Assembly: GCA_001695595.3 (NCBI GenBank)
Contig: MBPM02000001.1
Coordinates: forward strand, 1,860,001 to 1,924,000
DNA: 64,000 bases
Direction: 5' to 3'
Source of the DNA: Plasmopara viticola
Taxonomy: Eukaryota; Oomycota; Peronosporomycetes; Peronosporales; Peronosporaceae
Shown here: positions 24,334-36,377 of the stretch, piece after piece
Layout of the letters: the number at the start of each line of letters is the position of its first letter
How positions within the stretch are numbered: position 1 is the stretch's first letter
The notes under the pieces: model-generated
The model's input: only the letters and a program-made list of their open reading frames with translations
Database searches by the model: none
Told to the model about the DNA's origin: nothing
Translations under genes and position numbers: made by a program

Positions 24334-26218
24334 ATGTGTGAATTCATCAAGAGCAACGGGGAGCACTGTAAGCTTGCTCACAACAACGAACAATGCGGAA
24401 CGCATCTGATTATTATCAGTCAGAAAATTTCTGTCTTGAAGATTTTATAGTCAAAGAACTGTCTCCACAAGTGAATACCCCTGTCGTCGCTGAGAATGAT
24501 GATACACCAGCGTCATCAGTGATCGAGCCTGTCGAGGCCTCAAACGTCGAAGTAAGCAAAGTTCCAAGATTGGATAAGTCGATTGTCGCACTGGCGGTCA
24601 CAGAGAGCGCAGTATATGGGGTGAGATTTCTTCCAGATTTGGAAAAAGTGATAATTCGGACGACGAATATGATACCGACGAAGGTGAGTTTATTACAGCG
24701 ACGGCAAAGTTTGCTTCGCCACTATTTGGCTTTGAGCCATTTTGAGCTGTAGAGAGAGTTAATGAGATTTGTGATGACTCATGGACGTATGATTCGGACG
24801 ACTCTTGTAGTGAGGATGACAGCATTGTCTGGTACGAAAATCATAATAAATGCCTGGACGATTCCTTGCTGGAAGGATTTGAGCGCGTGAGGCAAGCAGA
24901 ACAGTATGGTGAATTCAAGAAAGCGTCTGAGAAAGATGCTACTCAATCACCGATTGAGATGTTTAATCCGACCAAACCAAAAGCCAAGACTACGAATGAT
25001 GAACTCACCAAAGAGATTACCAGTGAAGATATCATCAAGAAGATCATCATGAAGAAGATTATCAATGACATGATACTTCTGGTGAAGAATCTTAGCCGCA
25101 AGTGCAACAAGGTTGATCTATATTATTTATCATCGCTGCGCAATGTCACGATTGATGATCCAAACTCGCGCAGCTGATCCGGCATCCTGAGTACGTAATC
25201 AATCGAGTTGGTTGATGTGTGACCCGATCATATCAAATATGTACTATCTGATAGTTATGACGGTTCTTTGTGAAGCATTTCGCTCATCTGATTCATAAGC
25301 CGTATGTGAAGACGAAGATGGTTCCACTCATAGAAGGAACGCAGAGGTGTGGTAAGAATTCTGCATTTTATATATTTCATCTTAAGTGAATGGTTCTCAA
25401 AGTAGTCTTGTGTGTCCAGAAATGGAGCGTATCACTGCTCAGCTAGCAGTTGTACTAGACGAAGCTTTTGACTCGAACAATCGATTAATGAATAGTCAAA
25501 TGAAGAATTACATTGCCGACGATCGCACGCAGATTTAACGCAAAGGTATCGGGACTATTGAAGACAATGCATACGCAAATTATGTGATCTTGATAAACAA
25601 TGACTTTAGATCAATCATCGAAGCCAATGATCGTCGATATATGTGTCTTGTGTCCAGTGAAAGCCGTGTCGGTGATGAAAAATATTTTGATCACTATTTT
25701 GATACTTTAGCCAATCTCGATGCAGGTCGGGACAGAATTCAATTCCTTGCGCGTGTTTATTTGACAAGATAAGAGCCAACTGCGTTCACTCTCACGAAAT
25801 TGAGAAATAGACAAAGCAAACCAACTACGTGGTAAAGTGGCTCCTCAATATCCATGAGAGACTAAGCAATGAAAAAGATGATGAAATCAAAAGAGCATCG
25901 ACGTCTGAGTGGTATAATAAATACGGCTGATGGGCTGAAACGAGTGGACAGTCCTGAACCGTGTCTCTTAATGCGTTTAGTGAATTGTTGAAGAATGAAG
26001 GGATAGATACCAAATCAAAGAATGTTGTTGATAGTTGCAAGCGTTTGATGTTCCGATATCGCGACAATTCTTGGGAGTACAGCGAGCGCAGTACATCGAA
26101 TAGAGAAACGGTACCGGAGGTTTTGGTAATCTCAATAACAAATGATAATTTTTTAGTCATACGCAAAGACAAAAAAAGATTGAGCAATGCCGGATCTACT
26201 GAGCTTCTACCCACCTAA
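24334..26218 (+). pseudogene. Broken D5-like superfamily 3 helicase gene, unit 1
   Basis: Pieces in changing frames follow the order of a DNA-virus D5-type primase-helicase (SF3/DUF5906 group). First comes an N-terminal Cys/His cluster from the ATG at 24334 (Cys2, Cys12, Cys21, His24). Then a Ser/Asp/Glu-rich region (24393-24830) and a Lys-rich segment (24866-25177). A degraded Walker A (EGTQRCGKNS, 25333-25362) and a Walker-B-like LAVVLDEAFDSN (about 25443) follow. Next are the NNDF...DRRYMCLV motif and GDEKYFDHYFDTL (25598-25700), and last a winged-helix-like C-terminus with SEWYNKYGRW and NAFSELLKNEGID (about 25900-26218). Several stops and frameshifts make it non-functional. The gene would have driven viral DNA unwinding and replication initiation. 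Confidence 0.75.
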
Positions 26219-26235
26219 TAAGCCTCTAATACTTA

Positions 26236-26640
26236 AAGTGATATATTTTGCCTCTATATTGGTTATGACCGTCGCATTCACACGAAACCTAGCTTTCTTA
26301 TTGGCTTCCCGATATCTTTTTGTACTCTTTCTCTGTTATTCCCTTTCAATAGTCCAAGGGCAGGTTCCTAATTTACACAAGCTTTCTTGAATTTGTTGAT
26401 CCATGACGTTTCGTAAGCATGCAGCTGATGGCTATCGGCAAAGTCACACTGCTTGACCAGTATGACCTCGTGCTCGTACGGACCATACTTTCTGAAGTAT
26501 GAGTAGATTGCAATTTCGCTTATTCCTTATTATTCACCCCAACGCTTAGATTTAGACCGATGCCCACTCATACGATGTTTGGGTAGATCAAAGTGCTACC
26601 CACATAGCAAATGTCGCTTTGACTACAAACGATTTTTAAA
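26236..26640 (-). pseudogene. Broken GIY-YIG nuclease gene, unit 1
   Basis: Read on the minus strand from 26640, frames give KIVCSQSDICYVGST (the YVG part of a GIY-YIG domain), then a basic HRMSGH-type segment. After stops and frame changes comes YFRKYGPYEHEVILVKQCD and then HQLHAYETSWINKFKKACVN, the conserved glutamate-containing second half of the domain. A Lys-rich tail with YREANKKA follows, a repeat typical of GIY-YIG proteins of giant viruses and oomycete genomes. In this unit about 55 bp of the tail are missing compared with units 2 and 3. The gene runs tail-to-tail into the helicase pseudogene. Confidence 0.7.
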
Positions 26641-28659
26641 CTGAACTGCTTATGACGATTGTTATACTTATAATTTGGACATCAAGATCAACCGTAATTA
26701 AAGTTATCCCAAATGAAACGATCACCTTTAGATACGACGATGAGTCATGGAAGGTGCCATCATGCCTACGCCGCTAACCGATTTTACTCATCTACGCAAA
26801 GGGCCGGCTTCAGGCCCGACCGCAGTCGCAATACCGTCAAGAAGACCTGTGAAGCCGAAGCAACAGACAGCATTTACTGATTCTAAGGCCTCCGATGTAA
26901 ATTTCACAACACATGGAGAGAATCGTTACACCACTTGAATCGTCCAACACAAAATGCTGGATACCTTGCTTTGTTTTAATAAAGTTAATGGTGTATGTCC
27001 CTTCAAAATTTAAAAAAGTCTAGTAAAAAAGTTAATTTTTCTATCGAGCGGAATTTTTTGTATTTAAAAATATTTTTATCCCTTTATGGCATAATTCGAC
27101 TGTCTCTTTTCATCTAGATTGGATGCATTCGCATTTTTTTCATTCTGATTGCTTTTTACCTTGTATCACGAAAGGAAACTGGACTCAAAGTGGAGTCAGG
27201 GTGCCAGGGTCAAAGTCCAAGCAAATACTTGTGCTTTTTACAGGCAATAGCACTCATGAATATTGTAGCCCACTTATGCAAAAGGGGGTCAATTTGACGA
27301 TGTGTAAGCCTCATTACTCCTCGATAATTAATTGTCCGGCAAAAAACCACTTAGTGCGTCTTTTAAGCACTTCGTTCAGCCGGGTCTCGCTCTGAGTTTG
27401 ATCTACTGAGCCTCAAAAAGCTCAACAATTCAAAAGAAATAAACTTTGACAAGAAAAAGATTATCGCGGAAGAGAATGGAACAAGATGCAACAAAAGTTA
27501 AACTCAGGTGATAGCATTTAAAGATCAGGTGTGATCTATCAGTCAAGTCAAAAAGGTCTAATTAACAGCAAGCTTGGTCCTAATAGCTTTTTTAGTGTAT
27601 ACTCAAACGCAGCGATAGACCACAGGATTCTTTACGACACCACCGTTGAAATATTATACTCAAACATAACTTCCTGGCTGTCTTTCACTTTGATTGGCTA
27701 AAATAAGCTTCAAACGCACAATCTTACCAAGACCGCATATTATGGCGCTGTATCAGACTCTGGCAAGCCAGTCAAAGTCTTAAGTTATGAACTTCCAACA
27801 TTTCGTCGATACTGACAGGCTTTGTTTAGTAGCCAAAGTATCAGCCGTTGGGCTGCCCTTTTGACGAATCTCTTACGATTTTCCACTCGTTAATGTTTGT
27901 ACTTATGGGTCTACCTATATGTGGTAAAACTCAGAAGTGTAAGTTTCTTTCGACCCGAATGACTGCAGATCAATTCATTGGACTTCAGTAGACATGTTTA
28001 CTTAGGTCTGCGGCATTTGAGGCAACGACTAGCTTGGATCTACAGGATAAACCCTATTGTCAAGAAGACTTCTACGCATATCTCACGATCTAGCCGGAGT
28101 CTTAACCACTCAACCTTAGCATCATTGTCTGCGATGAAAAATTCGTGCTTAAGGGCCCTAATTCGGCATCTGTTATGTGTGTCTAACAGATATTTTCGTC
28201 AATAGATTTTTCAATCCTGCTGATATTGGCCAAAGCCTGCACAAAAACGCGTCGATGAGCGCATTGATCTCCTCAGGCTTGTATTTGTATTGTAAGTCGT
28301 TACAGCGATTTTACTATTCTATAGAACAAGTGGAGAAACTTTACCGCCGTTCTAATGTATGGCTGATATGAAGCAAGAATTTGAGCGTAATGCCCATTGA
28401 ATTGCACCCAGGTCCTCACTACTGTGTATTACATGGTGAGTCTCTCATGTCGTGAATTCCATAATCCCGTTCGACAGCCCTTAGCTGCGTGGACTAGAGA
28501 TTTAAGCTACTGAAACCCACGCGCTGGAACTAAGCTGTCTCTAGCGCGGGATCCTGGGCCCTTTTCATGCCCGGGTTTTGTTCCCCTCATAATCCTATAG
28601 GATTTCTTCAAACATTAGGGCGTCCATCCCACCCAGCTTTTACACACCTCATTCAGTGC

Positions 28660-28815
28660 GGGCTGGTAGGGCAGTCACACTTTTGATTGTGATTGCTGGT
28701 CCACTTTAGTGATCATCTACGGCTACCTTGATTCGTATTTTATGGATATCGAACCGAGTACCTCCTGGTCCAAGATTGATCGATTAACCACTTGAGCCAC
28801 AAGGTCCGGTAGCTG
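28660..28815 (-). repeat. tRNA-derived SINE-like element, unit 2
   Basis: Copy of the block in unit 1, with A-box-like TGGCTCAAGTGGTTA at 28799-28785 and B-box-like GGTTCGATATCC at 28755-28744. Both promoter boxes are unchanged from unit 1. Confidence 0.55.
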
Positions 28816-29279
28816 TCCAAAGTAGAGCGATACAATCTGTACTTATCGAGCTGCAATAACGCGCAATTTTTGGCATAGTTGGAAGCACCGCAAGGTTTTT
28901 GTCACTTCCAGCCAAGCCATAATTGGTACCTGCTGAAGATTTTCCTTGATGCCCACTTCGTTGGCCCCTTCGAGACAGAAATAAGTTATATGTATTAGCT
29001 GATCGTAGACAAAGCAATAGGTGCTGCTTTGCTGGGCAGCACTTAAACATGTTTGGACCAGCGCAGGTGACCTTGGTGTCCGGGATCACCTATGCCTGCC
29101 ATTGATTGTGGACGTTGCTTGTAGATCTCAGCCGTCATGACTTGATTCCGTTGCTTGGCAGCTATGAAGGCTGGAGCTGGCCCTCTTGACTGCCAAGTGG
29201 CCGCCTCATTAGGTCTAAAGACACAGCAAACTTTTTGTGCAATGAGAGTTGATTTGGCAGCCAACTGGTATACAATCAA
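28784..29279 (-). other. Unidentified two-frame minus-strand ORF cluster, unit 2
   Basis: Counterpart of 16607-17018. The first frame starts at 29279. Unit 2 has a shortened segment after the frame-change point (29056-29080) compared with units 1 and 3, altering the second frame. This is another sign that the cluster is not under coding constraint. Confidence 0.28.
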
Positions 29280-29529
29280 TTCGCGAAGGCACAGGATCGG
29301 CTACAAGCACTATCAGATGTGATGGGATCGCACAGCGCCTTACATTGAGGAGTCGTGAAGGAAGATATAAAATTTGCGATTACTCACTATGCTTAATCTT
29401 AGAGGGACCAACGCGTGCAATAGACTGCACATAAGAAGAATAATTAACTTTATGCAATTCCACTTATTGGTCCTACTTATAGCTTTTAAATAGCACTGAT
29501 TATAATCCTTCGAGGCACCCTAATGTGCA

Positions 29530-29596
29530 TGTGGATCAGGATGCAAGACAGGCATCAATTTAACAATTGGGTGCCTGTCTTGCATCCTGATCCACA
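29530..29596. repeat. Perfect 25-bp inverted repeat private to unit 2
   Basis: TGTGGATCAGGATGCAAGACAGGCA (arm 29530-29554 begins TGTGGATCAGG) is the exact reverse complement of the arm at 29572-29596, with a 17-base loop between. Units 1, 3 and 4 have only the right arm; where unit 2 has the left arm they read a short unrelated sequence ending GGTATATTTA. A hairpin could form, but the event looks mutational rather than regulatory. Confidence 0.85.
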
Positions 29597-30594
29597 ACTC
29601 TTTAGAAGTTCTCTTTGGTGCGAAGCCAGCTCTATTCACATAATTTTGGCGCTAAGTAATGGCCAGCTTTAGCATTCACTACAGCCTGACGCGGTAGACA
29701 ACGACATCTTTGCTTCGAAAAGCACTAATTATTAAATTCTTCTGTTGCACTGAACGTCGCAACGAGCGCAACGTCGTACCTCTCGCTACTAGTGTCCGCG
29801 CAAGCATTGCTGTTACTCTTAAATTTAAATGAGCTTGTTTACACGCTCATTGGATGCGTATGTCAGCGCCTATCATCATGAAGCATTCCAGATAAGCCGT
29901 GTGTGGCTCGCATTCGAGTCTAAACTTCTTAATAGATGCGTAAGTTCTAGTCAGTAATTATAGTCCGAAAAAATTGTTTTACCTCAGCCCACAGGATCCG
30001 AGGGCACGCCTATTCTAGTTTAATGCGTAGGGCAGTTTCTGTACTTGCGCTAGGAAGTATAGTTGCGCGGTATAGTCAAGTGAGCTTGACAAGAGTCTTG
30101 GTCAATGAAGTGCTCTGCGCAGTATAGTTTCTGGAGAAAATTCGTAGGCCGTGCAATGAGAGACGAGGCAGACTTGACGTTCTCTTTGAAGCTTATACTA
30201 ACAATAGGGTCGCTGGCAGCATCGACTGCTGATTATGCTTAACTTAACGCTCTACATCAAAGTCACATGTGAGTGACACAGTTTCACCAGCAGTGGGTGG
30301 TATGAATTTGCAAAAGAGAGCCGGGACACGATACAAAATCGATTCTTGGGTGTCACGAACGAACCCCACACTAATAAAATGTAATTTACAGTGACTACCA
30401 TGATGTTTGCAACGCGGTAATTCAAGGCACTAAGCTACTGCGGCTTGACGATCTCAAACGTACCTCAAATTTTTGGCTCTGACTAAACAAAGAATAGGAA
30501 ACATCTAATGAGTGTTTTTGAAGATGAGAATATCTTTAGAGAGTTGAATTGCATTGGTTAAGAGCGTCTCAAAGACTCAAAGATCCTAAGTTTC

Positions 30595-31140
30595 TGCTCT
30601 AGGCTTCTTTGATATAATGTCAAGAGATCGACCACTAAGTCAGACAAACAAATTTGGTTGTCATACCAAACGATACCAATTTAAAGCCCTTGGTTATTTT
30701 CTTCGTCGTGAAAGATGCTAAAGTCAACGATGCTCTCCTCGACGACAATTCCAGCTGTATATTTCCGAATCGGTGAACAGTATGTTCGGCATTAGAGTGC
30801 CATATTGTCGGATGCGCGCTTTAAGAAACATGTACCAACAACAAAGATCTGAAATGCGATATACTGTTGGAGATGCATTTGAAGACTTGTCTTAGTAATT
30901 AAGACCTAAGCCACTACTTACTTCTGGCGGCACATGTTGCCCCATTTGTGTCCCTAAGTCGACTGCCCCGCGCTTCAGCTTGAGGTGTCTGATCTGAGTG
31001 AGAAAGTTTCTTTTCTTTGTAATTAGCTCCAAATTTGACTGCTTGTTCAAAGAGCTTAGCGTTACGTATACTGTGCCTCTGGGCGCTATAATCAATTTGT
31101 CAGTCTTTATTCATTTGATTTTGCTTTATCTACAAGGTCG
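30595..31140 (-). other. Unidentified minus-strand cluster, unit 2
   Basis: Counterpart of the unit 1 cluster. The upstream block is open from 31095 to 30892, ending in a GTAAGT-type donor. In the downstream block the frame is open from about 30895 and passes without a stop through the region that has stops in units 3 and 4, but it has an internal stop further on. Confidence 0.28.
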
Positions 31141-33021
31141 AGTGTAGTGGACAACACTTTGAAGAAGGCCAGGGAAACCTTGAGATATATAAGTTGAATT
31201 TTGAAGATCAAAAGCTTTTAAGGCGGCTTTTATAAAGTATTACTGCATCAACAAAAGTCGATGGCGTACTCAGATGCATGCCTTTGAAGGATCGTAAAAG
31301 ATTGATGAAGCGATGTAAAAGGTTTTCAGAGTGTGAATATACTCACCCTGCAAATACTTTTTTATTGAACTTGATTAAAGCTTAAATCTTTTCTCATTGA
31401 TGTATGTCTGAATTTTTCGTTTTTAAGTATTTCGGGCAGACAATGTTTTATCGCTTGCCCGGCTCATATCTCTTGGTTAGCTTCAACAAATCCTAGCAGC
31501 TATTGGCAAATAGAACACGGGCTCACTTCGCAGATCTGACAAAGGTAGAAATCCAGATTTTCATCTATGAAGTCTCCCGGAAGCGCCTGTGATTCGAAAA
31601 GCTAAAGGTATTTGTGGCCGTCATTTGAAAATGCAACAAAATGTTAAGTTTAAGCCGCATTGCTGAGTACATACTCTATAGGTCTGGTCGTCCATCTTTA
31701 GATGATTCTTCGTGGACTTTCATAAGAGGGTTTGTATCTATCGATACAGCCTGATTGAAACGCAGGATAAAATTTAAGTTTCTACCAGATATTGTTAAGT
31801 CCAGGATGCCATACTATTTTGATTTTGAGCTCACTAACATCGCTGCTAGACGTTGCACATCGGGCAAGTAGCACAAATCAAGCACAATCTTTGTGTTGCT
31901 GTCAGTTTAAATCAAGTCAAAAGAAAGTCTAGGTTTATCGACCTTTAGCAGCTTTTCGGTCTCGGCAGATCTTTGCAGCAACGTGTGAGTTGCGGGATTG
32001 AGTATATGACAGGCTCAATATGTCCCCCTATTCACTTGTACATGTGAGGTTACCAAAGCGTAATGGAGCCAAAAAATGTTCTGGTGTGTATCGCATCGCT
32101 TACGAGTCTTTTTCCTTCTTAAGCGGCTTAAGGGTCCAGAATTGCACCGAAATGGCCCCGAAAAACTCAAGGGCGTACACTTGGCTGTGCTATATTTATA
32201 TGGGTTTGATCATGAAAGTGGCGCATGGCTTGATCAATAAAGTGGAGCAAGACCGCGACACAACCAAATTGCACCTGGATCAACCAATTACAATCCTCGC
32301 CGTGTCAAATTGTCAAAAAAGTCGTTCGTGAGAAAGTTGCAGCCGTTTTGTCGCCGTTAATTGCGCACCTAACACTGAGCACCTTAATTTTGCATACATT
32401 GTTCATGCAGTGCTTTTTAAGGGCATCACCCAGACGACAAATTTACAAACATATTTTTAAGGCTTTTCGTTTGCTGTTTAGCCGCCCCTATCCTTTTTTA
32501 CACACTGTAATCCTTACCGTCGACAACGTTCGGTCAGCATTATTTATTAATGGATGAATAAACGACGATAAGTACATTTTTGTTAAATAATTTGATATGT
32601 TGGATTGTTCAACTTTGCTTGCTTGAATGATACTATCGACTCTGGCATTTTGGAGTACGTTTATGACTTGATCATGCTGCACGAAGAGTGTCAATGTTCT
32701 CTAGACGTCTAGTTTCAATCGTCGTTTCGTGATCCAGTCCGTTCTTTTTGCTCACGCTATAGTCAGCTGCAATTGTGACAGTTGCATTAGTCAACATTAG
32801 AAATTACTGACTAGTTCTTACACTCTTTTAATATAGCTCGTAGGAAAAAGTTACATATTTGTTGCAAAGACGGCGCATTTTTATTTTCTAGAATTCTACA
32901 ATGTTCGAAGATACTCCTTTTGTACGGACTAACGCAATGTTGACGTGTACTGTAATGTTCAGATCGCAATTGTACCTGCTTGAAACAAGCCGACAAGATA
33001 AATTACTTCTCGACCACCGCA

Positions 33022-33565
33022 ATGAATATCGTGTTTGTCTGCACGAGCAACACATGTCGCTCGCCGGCGTCGGAGCAATTTGCCGTCGAATACTTTCGTC
33101 GCAAGCTCAAAATGTCGCGCCGGCAACAAGAAGGAAAGGGGATTGTTATCCGGTCGGCAGCGTAAGTCGCGCAATAGTAATAAAATGGTTAACATCTGCA
33201 TAGACATTGTGCTCTTGCTGTGCTCGAGCAGCTTAACGGATGTTTTTGACCCTGAGGGCTCTCCAGCGTCCAAGCACGCCGTCAACGTGATGAAAAAGTA
33301 TCAGCTTGACTTGTCGAATCACCGCTCGCAGCTTTTGACGAAAAAAATGTGCTTGGAGGCTGATTACGTCGTGTGCGTTGCCAGCGGGATGACGTATAAG
33401 GTCACGGAAAAGTTTCCAAAGATCAAGGAACGAGATGGTGTGCTATGTATTTATACGCGAGACGTACCTGACCCATGGCACATGTCTTACGCCACCTATA
33501 AGAAAAATATAGCACAAATCGAGAGTTTGACGCAAGAATTTCTAGATAAACACATTACGTGGTAA
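33022..33565 (+). CDS. Low-molecular-weight protein tyrosine phosphatase, unit 2
   Basis: Exons 33022-33161 and 33232-33565 with the same 70-nt intron give a 157-residue protein identical in prediction to unit 3. P-loop Cys7/Arg13, Ser14 and general acid Asp127 are all present. Upstream, the unit has lost about 0.42 kb ending at roughly 32529, some 490 bp before the start codon, so its transcription may differ from that of the other copies even though the coding sequence is intact. The 3' flank carries AATAAA shortly after the stop, as in unit 1. Confidence 0.9.
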
Positions 33566-34128
33566 CAGGTTGCAGTGCCTGCTCAAGCTGCAAAGAATAA
33601 AATAATAGTAATTTTTCGCCGAAATGACCGTGATGAATAGTGTTAATCAATAAAGGCTTTCTTACCATAGCAGACTGCCATACTTTACGGCTAGGACCAG
33701 ACGAAGTTGCGTCCAAATTGTAGAATAGCTCTAAACCCAGACAGAGAAAAAAAACATTACAAATGGTCCGAAATGTTTGATTGGCGGAGGAGGTATCGAG
33801 CTGAAAAGGTCCTTTAAATCAATAGCATACGTTAGGGCTAGGTTAAATACCTACACTCAAATTCGTGTGTCGGGCAATCAAATTATCAGGCAAAATCCAA
33901 GATGCAAAACTTGCATGGAGCGAAACCTCGAGTAAAAAAAACCTTGAAGCTCCAAGAAAATTACTATAGCCCTTTAAAAAAAATTTCTGGCTGATCCAAG
34001 AAGGTTACAATAGCCCTTTTTCCTCCAATTTTTTTAGCTAATCAATGCTCTAACATACAAGCGCAATCGTCGGGAATAGACTCATAGACTGCACGGGTCG
34101 TTGTAGAGAAAAAATGTTAATTGAGCTC

Positions 34129-34581
34129 CTATTTGCCTGGATAAAAAGATAAACGAATAAGCAATACAACAGCAAAATCTATGCTTAAGCACCCAGTCAA
34201 AATAAAGCGTGCACAAGCACATTCAGCGAACGAGAAATTCGCGAAAATTGCGTAAATGCAGTACTTTCCCCCTCCGTACGTATATTGAAAAAAATGGGCT
34301 TTTATACAATCAAGTACAGCTAATTTAAAGAATAGCCTATTTTTTCCTAATTTGACGAATGAGCTGGTCTCCACTTTTTCCTTAAGAAGGGTGTTGATAC
34401 AGCTGAAGGTATCCTGCATATTGATGCTTAGCGCCGTTCGTATTGTTGGCGGTAGGTCGCAACCTATGAGTAAAGCTGTTTGAGCTCTTTTACTACCTGG
34501 CTTTTTCGCTTTCACCAATGTCGATGCCGCATATGTACTAAAGTGACACAATTTTTTATGGTTGTTGTCGGTCATTGACAC
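34129..34581 (-). CDS. Unidentified conserved minus-strand ORF, unit 2
   Basis: Counterpart of 23499-23846. Here the frame is longer (150 codons) because a small insertion near 34275 changes register at the C-terminal end. Start MSMTDNNHKKLCHFSTYAAS, middle LPPTIRTALSINMQDTF. The C-terminal difference between units shows that at least some copies are frameshifted. Function unknown. Confidence 0.33.
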   Translation of the reverse strand: MSMTDNNHKKLCHFSTYAASTLVKAKKPGSKRAQTALLIGCDLPPTIRTALSINMQDTFSCINTLLKEKVETSSFVKLGKNRLFFKLAVLDCIKAHFFQYTYGGGKYCIYAIFANFSFAECACARFILTGCLSIDFAVVLLIRLSFYPGK

Positions 34582-35556
34582 AAACAGCGCGGTGTCCCTC
34601 TGAAACTTGATGACATACTAACCTTAGAATACGAACCGAGCAGAACCAGTATATACCACCAATAGCAAAGATATAGTCCGGTATTCACAAAAAATGTATA
34701 AGAGATACTGTAGGCATCATGAGTCACCACCTTCCGCTCAATGACAGCCGACTCCAGTACCTTTAGATATAAAATTCAGCATGAGTCACCGAGTCATTAC
34801 TTTCTGCAACTTCCTCCCACTTATTTATATTATCATCTACATACTCTATACCCTTTTATAAGTAAATATATTGAATATTGATGAAATTGTGAAAAATTAG
34901 GTGACTCAGATAAATAGAGATCTTTCTACAATGACTTAGAGGATCAATAGTTATCGAGATGAAATACGCTGATGACTCACCATAGGAGCGCTCCAGAAGG
35001 TGACATCATAAAAAATATGAACTTAAGCGAAGAATATATAGAATAGAAAAAAATAACCATCGTCATATGAAATGTGTGAATTCATCAAGAGCAACGGGGG
35101 AAAGTGTAAGCTTGCTCACAACAACGAACAATGCGAAACGCATCCGATTATTATCGATCAGAAAATTTCTGTCGTGAAGATTTTATAGTCAAAGAACTGT
35201 CTCCACAAGTGAATACCCCTGTCGTCGCTGAGAATGATGATACACCAGCGTCATCAGTGATCGAGCCTGTCGAGGCCTCAAATGTCGAAGTAAGCAAAGT
35301 TCTAAGATTGGATAAGTCGATTGTCGCACTGGCGGTCACAGAGAGCGCAGTATATGGGGAGAAATTTCTTTCAGATTTGGAAAAAGTGATAATTCGGACG
35401 AAGAATATGATACCGACGATGAAGGTGAGTTTATTTCAGCGACGACAAAGTTAGCTTCGCCACTATTTGGCTCTGAGCCATTTCGAGCTGTGGAGAGAAA
35501 TAATGAGATTCGTAATGACTCATGGACGTATGATTCGGACGACTCTTGTAGTGAGG

Positions 35557-35574
35557 ATGATAGCATTGTCTGGG
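35557..35574. repeat. Target-site duplication, left, LINE in unit 2
   Basis: ATGATAGCATTGTCTGGG, repeated exactly at 39517-39534; units 1 and 3 carry the site once, with small changes. Confidence 0.88.
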
Positions 35575-36326
35575 TAAATTGTTTTCATTAACTTTTTACC
35601 TATTCTAAACTAAAAAATAATAACGGCAAGGTATAGAATACGTTCTCCTATACCAAGAAACGAAAAACTTGAGTTACGTGTCGGTGATAAGTAGCAAGTA
35701 GCCTTGGTGTGCGGGTAAATGCCACCAACCGAGAGTTTACATACGCTGGCGAGGTACATTGTGTTGACTTGATCGGATTCCACAGGGATGTGGCTTGAAG
35801 ATCGAGAAGGTCCAATATATTCTTTCCAGTAAAGTACTCCTCGCGGAGGACAAGTGGACAGCCCATCCAGCTCGAAGCTTTAATTCGCGAGATGATTTCT
35901 GTAAGGGAAGTCATTACTGAGCACCAATAGTGCTCTATGAGTGGATAAGGTACCTGTCGAGATCTTGATGTCAATGTACGCGCAATTAAGTGCATTGATG
36001 TTGGGTGATTGGCTTGGACCGTGATTCACGAACTGCTTGAGAACCGTATTGTGGCGGTAGTCTTATTGTAGTTTCCCACAAAAAAACCGAAAACTGTCCC
36101 AAAATTGTCCAATCTAAAATAACACATAATATTCCGGTCTGCGCCAATGTGCCCAGTCGGTCTATGGAATCAGCGAGGACAACGCTGGTTCTACACCCCA
36201 AAATAAACCGCACTCATTAAAAAGGGCAATAAGTCGCATTGACTTCGCAACTCAAAAAGTGTAACCAGATTGTAGTCATAACATCGTCATAGACAATGTA
36301 ATGAGCCATAAACGTAGTCGTAGTCA

Positions 36327-36377
<51 letters not shown>

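Larger units (their letters stand above)
14654..26920 (+). repeat. Tandem unit 1 of the ~11-kb array
   Basis: This is the first of at least four head-to-tail copies. The period was set by the landmark AATCGTTAC, found at 14654, 26921, 41679 and 57171. Unit 1 is 12267 bp, or about 11.09 kb without its LINE insertion and one target duplication. Order: unassigned DNA (14654-16380), SINE-like block (-), unidentified minus-strand frames (16607-17018), unassigned DNA, second minus-strand cluster (18340-19090), unassigned DNA with the LINE insert (20492-21652), phosphatase gene (22299-22842), minus ORF (23499-23846), helicase pseudogene (24334-26218) and GIY-YIG remnant (26640-26236). In the gaps I see nothing beyond short frames not kept between units. 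Confidence 0.9.

Noticed and set aside
26747..26938. Frame MPTPLTDFTHLRKGPASGP at the right end of unit 1, with similar frames in units 2 and 3
   Set aside because: Truncated differently in unit 3 and followed at once by stops; could be a gene remnant but nothing identifies it.
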